Assembly (NCBI RefSeq): GCF_010500815.1
Contig: NZ_JAAAMG010000008.1
Coordinates: 124,001-188,000 of the forward strand
Source of the DNA: Jiella pacifica
Lineage (GTDB): Bacteria > Pseudomonadota > Alphaproteobacteria > Rhizobiales > Rhizobiaceae
DNA: 64,000 bases
Direction of reading: 5' to 3'
This document shows, piece by piece, positions 39,555 to 52,147 of the stretch. Each line of letters opens with the position of its first letter. Positions within the stretch are counted from its first letter, which is position 1. A model generated the notes under the pieces. That model was given only the letters and a program-made list of their open reading frames with translations, was not told the DNA's origin and made no database searches. Position numbers and translations under genes: made by a program.

Positions 39555-41381
39555 TCATTCGACAGTGACGGATTTCGCCAGATTGCGCGGCTGGTCGACG
39601 TCGGTGCCCATCTGGATCGCCGTGTGATAGGCCAGAAGCTGCAGCGGGATGGCGTAGACGATCGGCGTCAGGATCTCCGGCATGTCCGGCAGGACGATCA
39701 GTTCGGCGCCGTCGACGATGCCGCTGGCAGCGCCCTTGGCGTCGGTGAAGAGGACGATCTCGCCGCCCCGCGCGGCGACCTCCTGGACGTTCGAGGCGGT
39801 CTTTTCGAAGCTGCGGTCATGGGGCGCGATGACGACCACCGGCATGGTCTCGTCGATCAGCGCGATCGGCCCGTGCTTCAATTCGCCGGCGGCATAGCCC
39901 TCGGCGTGGATATAGCTGATTTCCTTGAGCTTCAGCGCGCCTTCCAGCGCCAGCGGATAGGAGAAGCCGCGGCCGAGGAAGAGCGCGTGCTTCTTCGTCG
40001 CCATCTTGCGCGACAGCGCCTCGATCGCCCCCTCCAGCCGGATCGCCTCGTTGGCGAGCCGCGGCGCTTCGGCGAGGATGCGGGTGAACTCGATCTCGCG
40101 CTCCGGCAAGATCACGCCGCGATCGACGCCGGCCTTGATGGCGAGGGCCGCCAGCGCCATCAGCTGGCAGGTGAAGGCCTTGGTGGAAGCGACGCCGATC
40201 TCCGGCCCGGCGAGCGTCGGGAAGACGTGATCCGCCTCCCGGGCGATGGTCGATTCCTCGACATTGACGATCGCCGCCGTCGCCAGCCCCTCGCCTTTGG
40301 CATAGCGCAGCGAGGCGAGCGTATCGGCGGTCTCGCCCGACTGCGAGACGAAAAGCGCCAGATCGACGTCTGCGAGCGGACTTTCGCGGTAGCGGAACTC
40401 CGAGGCGACGTCGAGATCGCAGGGGATGCGGGCGTAGCGCTCGAAATAATACCGGCCGACCAAAGCGGCGTAGAAACCGGTGCCGCAGGCCGACAGCGCG
40501 ATGCGCCGGACCTTGGAGAAATCGATCGCCTGGTCCTTCGGCAGGCGCGTCCGGCCGGTGGTCATGTCGACGAAGGCGCCGAGCGTGTGGGAGAGGACCT
40601 CCGGCTGCTCGTAGATCTCCTTCTGCATGAAGTGGCGATGGTTGCCCTTGTCGACATAGAAGGCCTTGCCGCCGGCCCGTTTCACCGCCCGCGTCACCTC
40701 GGCGCCGTGCTGGTCGAAGATGGTGATGCGGCCATGTTCGAGAACGGCGAGGTCGCCCTCTTCGAGATAGCGCACCGTGTCGGTGAAGGGCGACAGGGCG
40801 ATGCCGTCGGAGCCAAGGAACATCTCGCCCTCGCCCTCGCCGACGGCAAGCGGGCTGCCGCGCCGTGCGCCGATCAGGAGTTCTTCTTCGCCGTCGAAGA
40901 GGAAGGCGAGCGAGAACGCCCCTTCGAGCCTCGCGAGCACGACCTGCACCGCCTCCTTCGGCGGCAGTCCCCGTTCGAGCTCGCGGGTGACGAGATGGGC
41001 GACGATCTCGGTGTCGGTCTGGCTTTCGAAGACGGCGCCTTCGGTTTCCAGTTCGGCCTTCAGTTCCCGGTAGTTCTCGATGATGCCGTTGTGGACGAGC
41101 GCCAGTCGCTTGGTCGCATGGGGATGAGCGTTGGCGACGCTCGGCACGCCGTGGGTCGCCCAGCGGGTGTGGCCGATGCCGATGGTGCCGTCGAGCTGCT
41201 GCTCGCCGACCAGCGTCGCAAGGTTCGACAGCTTGCCCTCGGCGCGGCGGCGGGTCAGCCGGCCGTTTTCCAGCGTTGCGACGCCGGCGGAATCATAGCC
41301 GCGATATTCCAGCCGCTTCAGGGCGTCGACCAGGCGGTCCGCGACCGGCTTCCGGCTGATGATCCCGACGATACCGCACAT
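39555..41381 (-). CDS. glmS: Glucosamine-fructose-6-phosphate aminotransferase GlmS
   Basis: GlmS uses glutamine to make glucosamine-6-phosphate for peptidoglycan and lipid A. The 608-residue protein has the N-terminal nucleophile cysteine (MCGIVGI), GHTRWATHG, and two SIS domains with SACGTGFYAALVGR, FVSQSGETADTLASLR and EVASTKAFTCQLM-like VASTKAFTCQ, ending QPRNLAKSVTVE. It lies 180 bp downstream of glmU on the same strand, so UDP-GlcNAc synthesis genes are together. Confidence 0.98.
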   Translation of the reverse strand: MCGIVGIISRKPVADRLVDALKRLEYRGYDSAGVATLENGRLTRRRAEGKLSNLATLVGEQQLDGTIGIGHTRWATHGVPSVANAHPHATKRLALVHNGIIENYRELKAELETEGAVFESQTDTEIVAHLVTRELERGLPPKEAVQVVLARLEGAFSLAFLFDGEEELLIGARRGSPLAVGEGEGEMFLGSDGIALSPFTDTVRYLEEGDLAVLEHGRITIFDQHGAEVTRAVKRAGGKAFYVDKGNHRHFMQKEIYEQPEVLSHTLGAFVDMTTGRTRLPKDQAIDFSKVRRIALSACGTGFYAALVGRYYFERYARIPCDLDVASEFRYRESPLADVDLALFVSQSGETADTLASLRYAKGEGLATAAIVNVEESTIAREADHVFPTLAGPEIGVASTKAFTCQLMALAALAIKAGVDRGVILPEREIEFTRILAEAPRLANEAIRLEGAIEALSRKMATKKHALFLGRGFSYPLALEGALKLKEISYIHAEGYAAGELKHGPIALIDETMPVVVIAPHDRSFEKTASNVQEVAARGGEIVLFTDAKGAASGIVDGAELIVLPDMPEILTPIVYAIPLQLLAYHTAIQMGTDVDQPRNLAKSVTVE

Positions 41382-41561
41382 GGTGAGACCCCGCTCGACC
41401 GGCCGACCGCATCGGCCTCGTGAAAACCCGAAAATTCCGCGTGGCGCGGGCAGGATGGCGCTTTACGGCGCGACTTGCCACCGGCCCTCGCGCCACACCG
41501 CCGCTCGGCTCCCGTCTATCCGAAGATAAGCCCGCGCGGGATAACGATTGGTGACGGCTTG

Positions 41562-42926
41562 TTACGCCTTGATCGCCTTTTGGGCCTTTGCGGCGCGGTT
41601 GCGCTCGGCGATCGCGGTCCCGCGCCCATCCTTGTTGACCTGGCGCTCGCGGGCGATGGCGAGAGCGCCCGCCGGCACGTCTTCGGTGATGACGCTTCCC
41701 GTTCCGACATAGGCGCCGTCGCCGACGCTGACCGGGGCGACGAGGGCGGTGTCCGAGCCGATGAAGGCATCGGCGCCAATGACCGTCCTGTGCTTCAGCG
41801 CGCCGTCATAGTTGCAGGTGATGGTGCCGGCGCCGACATTCGTCCGCGCGCCGATCTCGGCGTCGCCGATATAGCTGAGATGATTGAGCTTGGCGTCCTC
41901 GCCGAGCCGGGCGTTCTTGGTCTCGCAGAAATTGCCGACCTTGGAGCCCTCTTCGAGCACCGTGCCTTCGCGCAGTCGGGCAAAGGGGCCGACGGAAACC
42001 TCCGGGGAGATCTTCGCGCCGACGATATGGGAAAAGGCATGGATGACGGCGCCCTCGCCGACGGTGACACCCGGCCCGAAGACGACGTTCGGCTCGATGA
42101 CGACGTCGCGGCCGAGCACGGTGTCGTGGGAGAAGGTCACCGAGGCCGGGTCGATCAGCGTGACGCCCTCCTCGATCATCGCGCGCCGCCGCCGCAAGGA
42201 CTGCCACGTCGCCTCGACGGCGGCGAGTTCGGCGCGGTTGTTGACACCCGCGACCTCGAAGGCTTCCGCCTCGATGGCGCGGACCTTGAGGCCCTCGCGC
42301 CGGGCGATCTCGACGGCGTCGGTGAGGTAGTATTCGCCCTTGGCGTTGTCGTTGCCGATCTGGTCGAGGATCGCCAGGGCCTTCTCGCCGGACAGCGCCA
42401 TGACGCCGGCATTGCAGAAGTCGATGGCCTTCTCGGCCTCGCTGGCGTCCTTGTCCTCGCGGATCGCCAGGAGTTCGCCGTCGCGTTCCAAGAGCCGGCC
42501 ATAGCCGGATGGATTCTCCGGCCGGAAGCCGATGACGCAGATGTCGGTGCCGGCGATCAGCGAGGCGCGGGCGCGGGCGAGCGTTTCCGGCCGGATCAGC
42601 GGCGTGTCGGCAAAGAGGACGAGGATGTCGTCGGTGCCCACCTCGATCGCGGCGCGGGCGGCGAGGACCGCATGGGCGGTGCCGAACCGCTCTTCCTGGA
42701 CGAAATGCTCGGCATCCTGCCGGTCCTTGCGAACCGCCGCGATCACCGCCTCGCTGTCCTTGCCGGAGACGACGGCGATGCGATCGGAGCCGGCCTTCGC
42801 CGCCGCGGCGACGACATGGCGCACCATGGCGAGCCCCGCCACCTCGTGCAGCACCTTGGCGCGGGCGGATTTCATCCGCGTCCCCTCGCCCGCGGCGAGA
42901 ACGATCGACAGGCAGCGTCTAGCCAT
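41562..42926 (-). CDS. glmU: Bifunctional N-acetylglucosamine-1-phosphate uridyltransferase / glucosamine-1-phosphate acetyltransferase GlmU
   Basis: GlmU makes UDP-GlcNAc from glucosamine-1-phosphate by acetyl transfer and uridylyl transfer. The 454-residue protein has the N-terminal pyrophosphorylase motif [20 protein letters not shown] at about 10-30, and a C-terminal left-handed beta-helix with hexapeptide repeats (for example [20 protein letters not shown]) and [20 protein letters not shown]. The start is the ATG at 42926. It heads glmU-glmS. Confidence 0.97.
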   Translation of the reverse strand: MARRCLSIVLAAGEGTRMKSARAKVLHEVAGLAMVRHVVAAAAKAGSDRIAVVSGKDSEAVIAAVRKDRQDAEHFVQEERFGTAHAVLAARAAIEVGTDDILVLFADTPLIRPETLARARASLIAGTDICVIGFRPENPSGYGRLLERDGELLAIREDKDASEAEKAIDFCNAGVMALSGEKALAILDQIGNDNAKGEYYLTDAVEIARREGLKVRAIEAEAFEVAGVNNRAELAAVEATWQSLRRRRAMIEEGVTLIDPASVTFSHDTVLGRDVVIEPNVVFGPGVTVGEGAVIHAFSHIVGAKISPEVSVGPFARLREGTVLEEGSKVGNFCETKNARLGEDAKLNHLSYIGDAEIGARTNVGAGTITCNYDGALKHRTVIGADAFIGSDTALVAPVSVGDGAYVGTGSVITEDVPAGALAIARERQVNKDGRGTAIAERNRAAKAQKAIKA

Positions 42927-43021
42927 GGACAGCCTCTGAACACTTCACCGAGGATTATCGGCGGCGCTTAGACCGAGATGGCTTTTCTTCGAATCGCCAT
43001 CCCACTCTAACTCTTTGCTCC

Positions 43022-43066
43022 GCATGATCTTTTCCGAGAGCCGGCAACCACCTCTCGGGATCATGC
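43022..43066. repeat. Palindromic dispersed repeat upstream of glmU
   Basis: GCATGATC plus CCGAGAG (43022-43040) pairs with CTCTCGG plus GATCATGC (43052-43066), forming a long imperfect hairpin. The GCATGATCTTTTCCG...CGGGATCATGC form is a widespread intergenic repeat in Rhizobiales genomes. It sits in the intergenic space between ccdA and glmU. Confidence 0.7.
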
Positions 43067-43115
43067 TCTAGCATGAAATCCGGCGAAAACGCGAGCAGAG
43101 CCGCGCGTTATGGTT

Positions 43116-43856
43116 TCACCCGATGGTCTGGAGCGCCGGGAAGGTCTCGAGCAGCCAGAACGACATGTCCTGCATGCCGCCGGTGAGAAACAACACGCCG
43201 GTGACGACGAGCAGCCCGCCCGTCGCCTTCTCGACCATGCCGAGATGCCGGCGAAAGCCGCTCAGCCAGCGCAGGAAGACGCCGGAAAAGGCGGCAGCGA
43301 GGATGAAGGGGATGCCGAGGCCGGCGGAATAGAAAGCCAGCATGACGGCGCCCTCCTCCACCGTGCCCCGGGAGCCGGCAAGGCCGAGGATCGCACCCAG
43401 CACCGGCCCGATGCAGGGCGTCCAGCCGAAGGCGAAGGCGAGCCCCATCAGATAGGCGCCGAGAAGGCTCCTCGGCCGATCCGGCGCCTGCAGCCGCGCC
43501 TCGCGGGAGAGAAACGACAGCTTGAAGACGCCGAGAAAGTTCAGCCCCATCACGATGATGGCGATGCCGGCGACGATGCCCAGCCAGTCGAGATTTTGCC
43601 TCAGGAACAGGCCGATCGAACTCGCCCCGGCGCCGAGCGCCACGAAGACGGTGGAAAAGCCGAGAACGAAGATCACCGAGGAACCGATCAGTCGGGCATA
43701 GCCGGTGGTGGCGACGGCCGGGCCGGACTTCAGATCGTCGGCCGAAACCCCCGCCATGTAGCAGAGATAGGGCGGCACGAGCGGCAGGACGCAGGGGGAG
43801 AGGAAGGACAGTGCTCCGCCAAGGACTGCTGTCGGATAGGAAAGATCTGCGACCAA
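43116..43856 (-). CDS. ccdA: Cytochrome c biogenesis protein CcdA
   Basis: A 246-residue inner-membrane protein with six helices that moves reducing power from cytoplasmic thioredoxin to periplasmic thiol carriers such as TlpA/CcmG. The two conserved cysteines are in SFLSPCVLPLVPPYL (helix 1) and FGWTPCIGPVLGAIL (helix 4). It starts with TTG (AAGAAGG 9 bases upstream). It needs a thioredoxin-like partner; tlpA at 16.7 kb is one candidate. Confidence 0.95.
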   Translation of the reverse strand: MVADLSYPTAVLGGALSFLSPCVLPLVPPYLCYMAGVSADDLKSGPAVATTGYARLIGSSVIFVLGFSTVFVALGAGASSIGLFLRQNLDWLGIVAGIAIIVMGLNFLGVFKLSFLSREARLQAPDRPRSLLGAYLMGLAFAFGWTPCIGPVLGAILGLAGSRGTVEEGAVMLAFYSAGLGIPFILAAAFSGVFLRWLSGFRRHLGMVEKATGGLLVVTGVLFLTGGMQDMSFWLLETFPALQTIG

Positions 43857-44200
43857 TGTTTCGCGCCTTCTTGGATCGGCTCGTCCTCAAGCCGTCTTTA
43901 GACTCTTCAACTGAGAGCGTCGCGCCGAGGCACCCCCCTCTGCCCTGCCGGGCATCTCCCCCACAAGGGGGGAGATCAGGCCGTCATCGGCCGGGGCGCC
44001 CGGAATTGCCGCTCCCTGCCGTTATATGCGTCGTCGACGGACTATCTGCCCGACGTCGAAACTGGCGCCAAACGATCTCCCTCCTTGTGGGGGAGATGCC
44101 CGAAGGGCAGAGGGGGGTGCCCCGCCGGCCTCGAAAACATTGTTCGCCAATTACCAGCCGCCGTTACACGCCGACGTCCGAGAGGCGCCCCTCCGATCGA
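43857..44200. other. Intergenic region between ccdA and valS
   Basis: This 344-bp stretch is mostly taken up by copy 2 of the inverted-repeat element (43921-44121). Apart from that it should hold the ccdA promoter on its left side; nothing else is visible. Confidence 0.5.
43921..44121. repeat. Inverted-repeat element, copy 2
   Basis: The left arm (43921-43980) matches the left arm at 36951-37010 base for base over nearly all its length. The right arm (44074-44121) is the reverse complement, slightly shorter in the middle (GATGCCCGAAGGGCAGAGG). The centre shares GACGTCGAAAC with copy 1. The two copies are about 7 kb apart, showing a dispersed multi-copy element. Confidence 0.8.
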
Positions 44201-47071
<2,871 letters not shown>

Positions 47072-47141
47072 CGGATGTCCAGAAAGCGTTTCTCGCGTCG
47101 CCCTCCGGTTAGCCACCGGAACTCGTGCCTGTCAACGCGAA

Positions 47142-47174
47142 GCGGGGCGCCGCGCGTTTCCGCGACCGCCCCGC
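47142..47174. terminator. GC-rich hairpin between popZ and valS
   Basis: GCGGGGCG at 47142-47149 and CGCCCCGC at 47167-47174 form a perfect 8-bp stem, with inner pairing of GCGCG and CGCG. In the minus direction it lies after the popZ stop and before valS. No T-run follows, so it could be an attenuating hairpin or a weak terminator. Confidence 0.4.
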
Positions 47175-47205
47175 AAGCCTTCAAAAGTTTCGTCGGATCA
47201 GCCGA

Positions 47206-48078
47206 TCAGCGGGCGTTGCCGCGGGCGATCCGCTCGATCTCCTCGCGCACGAGGTTTTCGACGAGCCGCGGCAGATTTTCGTCCAGCCACTCCTGCAGCA
47301 TCGGCCGAACCACTTCGCGCACGACCTGATCGGCGTCGCGAAGATGCTCGTCGCGGATCGCAGCGGCGAGATCGGAGAAGGACGCGGCGACCCGCTCGCC
47401 GGATTCGCGGGAAACGAGGGCATGGGCGACTTGGATCTCATCCTCGAGCGGCGCGGCGACGACCGGCTCGGCTTCCGTGGCCGGCTCCGGATCGAAACTC
47501 GACCGAAAATGCGCTGCCGGTGTCGCGTCTTCCGGGTCCTCTCCGTCGAGCGCATCCGCGGCGACTTCGGCGTGTTCTTCTCCGACGATCGCGCCACGAA
47601 GCAATTCGTCGGCGAAGCCCTTCTCGTCGAATTCCTCGACGAACATTTCGGCCGCGACCTCGACATAACGGTCGTTGGCGGCAATCGCCTGGGGCCATTC
47701 CGGCATTTCGGCCTCGGATCCGGCTGCCTGGCGACGGATGGTGCGGGGCGCGTTGGCGGAAACCCGCGAGGCGTCCGAAACGGCGTTGGACGAGGCTGCA
47801 TCATCATGGACCGGCTGCTCGCCCGCCGTGGCGAGCTGCTCCGCGCGACGCCGGGCCTGGGCGATGTCGTCGGCCCTGGGTGTCGTCTCGCGCTGCGGCT
47901 GAGCCGCGGAAACGCCCCCGATTGCCGGTTCCGCCGGAGCTCCGGCGATTGCTCGCACCGCATTCCCGCCGGTTGCGGAAGTGCGTCCGAGACGCTCGTC
48001 TCCTGTCTCGATGATACGGCGGATCGAGGCGAGGATTTCGTCCATCGACTGGTCTCGGGCCGGCAGCGCGTTGCTCAT
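47206..48078 (-). CDS. popZ: Polar organising protein PopZ (DUF2497)
   Basis: PopZ forms a polar hub that anchors chromosome origins and cell cycle proteins in alphaproteobacteria. The 290-residue product has the N-terminal helix SMDEILASIRRIIETGD at about 11-27, a long Ala/Glu/Pro-rich disordered middle, and the C-terminal oligomerisation helices VVREVVRPMLQEWLDENLPR and LVENLVREEIERIA, all diagnostic. The start is the ATG at 48078; an in-frame ATG 72 bases upstream is less likely. Confidence 0.95.
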   Translation of the reverse strand: MSNALPARDQSMDEILASIRRIIETGDERLGRTSATGGNAVRAIAGAPAEPAIGGVSAAQPQRETTPRADDIAQARRRAEQLATAGEQPVHDDAASSNAVSDASRVSANAPRTIRRQAAGSEAEMPEWPQAIAANDRYVEVAAEMFVEEFDEKGFADELLRGAIVGEEHAEVAADALDGEDPEDATPAAHFRSSFDPEPATEAEPVVAAPLEDEIQVAHALVSRESGERVAASFSDLAAAIRDEHLRDADQVVREVVRPMLQEWLDENLPRLVENLVREEIERIARGNAR

Positions 48079-48396
48079 GAAAGGCTCCCGCAGGTTTGGC
48101 GACGATCCGTTGGTATCGCCCGAATCATGCGCGAAGCCTATGTCCTTCATCCGGCGGCGTGAATCCCACGACGCTCCACCAGCGACAGTTTCACCAGATT
48201 TTCAGATTCATCTGCCCCGACGGCGAGTCGTGCGACCTTGAAGAGGGCAGACGGGATCATTCACCCTCTGCGCCGGTCGCGCGACGTTTCGAAGCCCGCG
48301 GCCGGAAAACTGCAAGCGAAGATCCGCCGACGTCGCCGTCGTCACCACAGTCCCTGCCGTCGGCCCGGCGACAGGGCGCGGAAAGTCCGATGCCCC
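48079..48396. other. Intergenic region between popZ and tolC
   Basis: This 318-bp stretch between two minus-strand genes should hold the popZ promoter. I see no consensus element, repeat or coding frame in it. Confidence 0.4.
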
Positions 48397-49833
48397 TCAG
48401 CGGCCATCCGGCGTGCGCAGGCCGAACCACTTGTCCTCGACCTCGATGTAGTGATCGTTCGGCTCGTATTTCGTCGCCGCGAGCTTCAGCGTGTCGAGCG
48501 ACAGAAGCCCGACCGAGGAAAGCAGAGTGTAGGCCGCGACCACCTCGTCGCGCTGCGAACCGACGAGCAGGATCTGCGCCGAGATCAGGTCGGCCTGGGA
48601 ATCGAGCACGTCGAGCGTCGTGCGCTGGCCGACATTGCGCTCCTCGATGACGCCTTCGAGCGCCAGGCGGGCGGCGCGAACCTGCGCCTCGTAACCGGTG
48701 ATGTTCGCCTTGGCCGCCTCGAGCTGCGCCCAGGAGGACGCCACCGCGGCCCGGACCTGATCGCGGGTACCATCGACCTCGATGCGCCGCTGACCGAGCG
48801 TCTCCTTGTACTGGCGAACGAGGGAACTCGCCGCACCACCCTGATAGATCGGAATGGTGATCTGGGCGCCGACCGTCGCGGAAACCTCGTTTTGGGTAAT
48901 GACGTCAGGTCTGCCAGCCGAAGTGTTCACGCCCGGCAGATCGCCGCCGCCGGTATCGCTCATAGAGTACTGATTGGCCACTTCGCCGGACACGGTGACC
49001 TGCGGCAGGAACGCGCCCTCTGCGACTTTGACCTGATAGGCCGCCGCGTCGACAGAAGAGAGCGTCGCCAAAATCGCCGGATGCTGACGCTGGGACATCG
49101 TATAGGCCGTAGCCACCGAACGTGGCAGCAACCGCGAAGGCGCATTCGCCGGTGCAAGATTGCTTGGGGCGTCCCCGATATCGTTGAAATACGCGGCTTC
49201 GCTCTGGGCCACCGCAGAAAGAGCGCTGTTGAGAAGCGCGGTCGCCAGGGCCTGCTGCGATTCGGCCTGTGCGACGTCGGTGCGCGTACCCTCGCCGACG
49301 TCGAACCGCGCCCGCGCGGCCCGCACTTGCTCGCTGAGGAAATTGAGGTTCTGGCGCCGAAGATCCGCGATCTTCCGATCCCGAATGACGTTCATGTAGT
49401 CGGTGACGGCGTTGAGCAGCGTATTCTGCGTCGTGTTCAAAAGGTTGAACTGGGCGGCTTTCACCTGCGCCTTTGCCGACCGGACGCTGTTGGGGGTCTG
49501 GAAGCCGTCGAAGATCGTCTGGTTGATCTGGACTCCTGCCCTTGACGATAGGAGCTCAGAATTTGCCGGCGAGATACCGTCACCGGACGTTGTCCGGCTG
49601 CGCGAGGCATTGAGGGAAGCGACACCGGAAACCCTTGGCCTCAGGCCTGCCTTCGCCTGGGGAACCGTCTCGTCCGTCGCCCGAAGCTGCGCGCGCGCCG
49701 CATTGAGATCCTGGTTGTTCGAATAGGCCTTGGCGAGAGCTCCCGACAAGGTTTCGGCGCTAACGTCGGGCATCGCTGCGAGCGTTACGGACGCCGACAG
49801 GAGCGCGAGGAGGGTAAACTTCTTCAGCACCAA
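48397..49833 (-). CDS. tolC: TolC-family outer membrane efflux channel
   Basis: A 478-residue outer-membrane channel used by type I secretion and efflux pumps. It has a signal peptide (MVLKKFTLLALLSASVTLAA, cleavage near VSA-ET), two repeats with the TolC NxDLxAARAxL helix (NNQDLNAARAQLRATDE) and the conserved GVIEERNVGQRTTLDVLDSQ segment, as in other TolC proteins. It follows pcm, 182 bp away, on the same strand. Confidence 0.93.
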   Translation of the reverse strand: MVLKKFTLLALLSASVTLAAMPDVSAETLSGALAKAYSNNQDLNAARAQLRATDETVPQAKAGLRPRVSGVASLNASRSRTTSGDGISPANSELLSSRAGVQINQTIFDGFQTPNSVRSAKAQVKAAQFNLLNTTQNTLLNAVTDYMNVIRDRKIADLRRQNLNFLSEQVRAARARFDVGEGTRTDVAQAESQQALATALLNSALSAVAQSEAAYFNDIGDAPSNLAPANAPSRLLPRSVATAYTMSQRQHPAILATLSSVDAAAYQVKVAEGAFLPQVTVSGEVANQYSMSDTGGGDLPGVNTSAGRPDVITQNEVSATVGAQITIPIYQGGAASSLVRQYKETLGQRRIEVDGTRDQVRAAVASSWAQLEAAKANITGYEAQVRAARLALEGVIEERNVGQRTTLDVLDSQADLISAQILLVGSQRDEVVAAYTLLSSVGLLSLDTLKLAATKYEPNDHYIEVEDKWFGLRTPDGR

Positions 49834-50015
49834 TCTGTACTCCGGGCTGGAACGCGATCCGGTCCGGGCCGCGACATCGTCATGACGATGAGTGGGCGCA
49901 GAACCGCCTGGCCAAAGCTAATAGCCCAACCAATGAATGAACTCGTCTCACATTGAGGCAACAGCGCCGGTTTTCCGCCGACCGGGGCAAATCTGCAACG
50001 CACCGTCTCAAATGT

Positions 50016-50693
50016 TCAGAAAACGAATTCCGCCTTCCGGCGGAAGCTCGGCAGCGGCTTGATCGAGCAGTTGAATGCGAATCGCTCCGAAACCACGCCC
50101 TCGTCGTCCTTGACGTAGAGCAGCGCCTCGGCGGAATTGCCCGAGCCCCGGACGACGACCATCCGGCCGCCGGACTTCATCTGGTCGAAGAACGTCGTCG
50201 GCAGGGTTTCGACCGAGCCTTGGAAGATGATCACGTCGTAGGGAGCTTCGGCCGGGCAACCCTCGACGAGGGCGTTTTCGACGACGGCGCAGGTGACGTA
50301 GTCGAGCCGGGCGAGATTGTCGGTCGCCGCGGCGGCAAGGGCCGGGTCCTCTTCAAGCGCGACCACCGAACCGGCGAGATGCGAGATGATCGCCGAGGAA
50401 TAGCCGGTGGTGCAGCCGACATCGAGGACGACGTCGTCCTTGTCGATGGCGGCCAGTTGCAGAAGCTTCGCGAGCGGCGAGGTCTCCATCACGTAGCGCC
50501 CGTCGCCGAGCGGCACGTCGTCGTCGACATAGGCGAGCGGACGGCGCGAAGCCGGCAGGAATTCCTCGCGCGGGACCTCGAGAAAGGCCCTCAGGATCGC
50601 GTGGCTGGTGACATCGGTCGTCCTGATCTGATTGTCGACCATCCTGGTGCGGGCCGTTTCGAAATCCATCGCCGACATCCTGCTCTCGTCCAT
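50016..50693 (-). CDS. pcm: Protein-L-isoaspartate O-methyltransferase-like protein
   Basis: A 225-residue SAM-dependent methyltransferase of the PCMT family, with PREEFLPASRRPLAYVDDDV, the SAM-binding VLDVGCTTGYSSAI (the usual GTGSGY is replaced by GCTTGY), and YDVIIFQGSVETLP. The family repairs isoaspartate in aged proteins, but the SAM-site variant raises doubt about activity on that substrate. A start further in (MSAMDFE or MDFE) is possible. It lies upstream of tolC, as in other Rhizobiales. Confidence 0.88.
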   Translation of the reverse strand: MDESRMSAMDFETARTRMVDNQIRTTDVTSHAILRAFLEVPREEFLPASRRPLAYVDDDVPLGDGRYVMETSPLAKLLQLAAIDKDDVVLDVGCTTGYSSAIISHLAGSVVALEEDPALAAAATDNLARLDYVTCAVVENALVEGCPAEAPYDVIIFQGSVETLPTTFFDQMKSGGRMVVVRGSGNSAEALLYVKDDEGVVSERFAFNCSIKPLPSFRRKAEFVF

Positions 50694-50806
50694 CCGCTGA
50701 TGCGCCGCGGCGCGAGAGTTCCATAGTCGCGCGGCCGAACCGGCGCAAGCTTGGACGGCGCCGGAGCTCCGGCTGAAAATAACAGCCGGCCCAGCGGGAC
50801 CGTCGC

Positions 50807-52147
50807 CTATTCGGCCGGTTGCGGACGGGGGTGCGGCCGCGCCGCGCCGGCGAGACGCTCTTCAGCCGCCGGGTCGATCTCCAGATCGCGCTCGCTTTCG
50901 ATGCCGGCATTCGGATCGCCGAACACCGCCGGGTCGAACTCGCCTTCCAGCTTGGCGACGATCGTTGAGACCACCGCGTCGCCGGTAATGTTCACCGCCG
51001 TGCGGATCATGTCCATCAACCGGTCGACGCCGAGAATGAGGGCGATGCCTTCGATCGGCAGGCCGACCTGGTTGAGCACCATCGTCAGCATCACGAGCCC
51101 GACGCCGGGAACGCCCGCCGTGCCGATCGAGGCGAGGACGGCCATGGCGATGACCATGAGATAGCCGCTGATGCCGAGTTCGATCCCATAGACATTGGCG
51201 AGGAAGACGGTGGCGACCCCTTGCATGATCGCCGTGCCGTCCATGTTGATCGTCGCGCCGAAGGGGATGGTGAAGGAGGCGACGGAGTTCTTCACGCCGA
51301 TGCGCTCGGTGATGCATTGCAGCGTGACGGGAATGGTGGCGTTCGAGCTGGCGGTCGAGAAGGCGAAGATCTGCGCCGAGCGCATCTTTTTCATGAAGGT
51401 GAGCGGATTGAGGCCGGTCGTCAGCTTCAGGAGGATCATCAGCGTCACGAAGAGATGCAGGAACAGGGCGCCGACGAGGGTTCCGACATAGGCCAGCACC
51501 GGCACGAACAGGTCGATCCCCTGCTCGGCGAAGGTCTTGGCGATCAGGCAGAAGACGCCGTAGGGCGCGAAGGCCATGACGATCGAGACGATCTTCATCA
51601 TCACTTCGTTCATGTATTCGCAGGCGCGGACGAAGGAGGCCGACTGGTCCCCCAGCATCACGACGGCGACGCCGAGAATGATCGTGTAGAAGATGATCTG
51701 CAGCATCTCGCCGGACGCGAATGCCTGGATCGGATTGGTCGGGACGATGTTGGCGAAAACCTCCCACACCGACGGCGCCTCCTTGGCAGTGATGCCGCTG
51801 GCGTCGATGCCCTGCATCTCGAAGCCCTGCCCCGGGCCGATCACCAGCGCGAGCAGGATCGCCGTGGCGATCGCGACGGCGGTGGTGAAGATGTAGAGCC
51901 CGAACGACTTGGTGCCGACGCGGCCGAGGACTCGGATGTCGCCGATCCCCGCGACACCGCAGACCAGCGAGAAGAAGACCAGCGGCACGACCAGCATCTT
52001 CAACGCATTGACGAACATCGTGCCGATCATGGCGAAGAAGCCGCCGACGACGACGTCGCTGACGAAGGCGTTGTCGAGCGTGTTGATCGCAGCACCGACG
52101 ACGACGCCGGCAAGCATTCCGATCAGGATCTTCATGGTGAGAGACAT
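50807..52147 (-). CDS. Dicarboxylate/amino acid:cation symporter (DAACS family)
   Basis: A 446-residue secondary transporter with about eight helices and the two re-entrant hairpins of the GltP/DctA family. Motifs: FAFSTASSNATIPVTLQ near 300, INMDGTAIMQGVATVFLANV and GTAGVPGVGLVMLTMVL. It takes up C4-dicarboxylates or glutamate/aspartate with protons or sodium; substrate not certain. The start is the ATG at 52147. The C-terminus is long and charged. A promoter-like pair lies upstream. Confidence 0.93.
   Translation of the reverse strand: MSLTMKILIGMLAGVVVGAAINTLDNAFVSDVVVGGFFAMIGTMFVNALKMLVVPLVFFSLVCGVAGIGDIRVLGRVGTKSFGLYIFTTAVAIATAILLALVIGPGQGFEMQGIDASGITAKEAPSVWEVFANIVPTNPIQAFASGEMLQIIFYTIILGVAVVMLGDQSASFVRACEYMNEVMMKIVSIVMAFAPYGVFCLIAKTFAEQGIDLFVPVLAYVGTLVGALFLHLFVTLMILLKLTTGLNPLTFMKKMRSAQIFAFSTASSNATIPVTLQCITERIGVKNSVASFTIPFGATINMDGTAIMQGVATVFLANVYGIELGISGYLMVIAMAVLASIGTAGVPGVGLVMLTMVLNQVGLPIEGIALILGVDRLMDMIRTAVNITGDAVVSTIVAKLEGEFDPAVFGDPNAGIESERDLEIDPAAEERLAGAARPHPRPQPAE

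Noticed and set aside
39624-41423. 599-residue plus-strand open frame
   Set aside because: Antisense shadow of glmS, a usual effect of high third-position GC.
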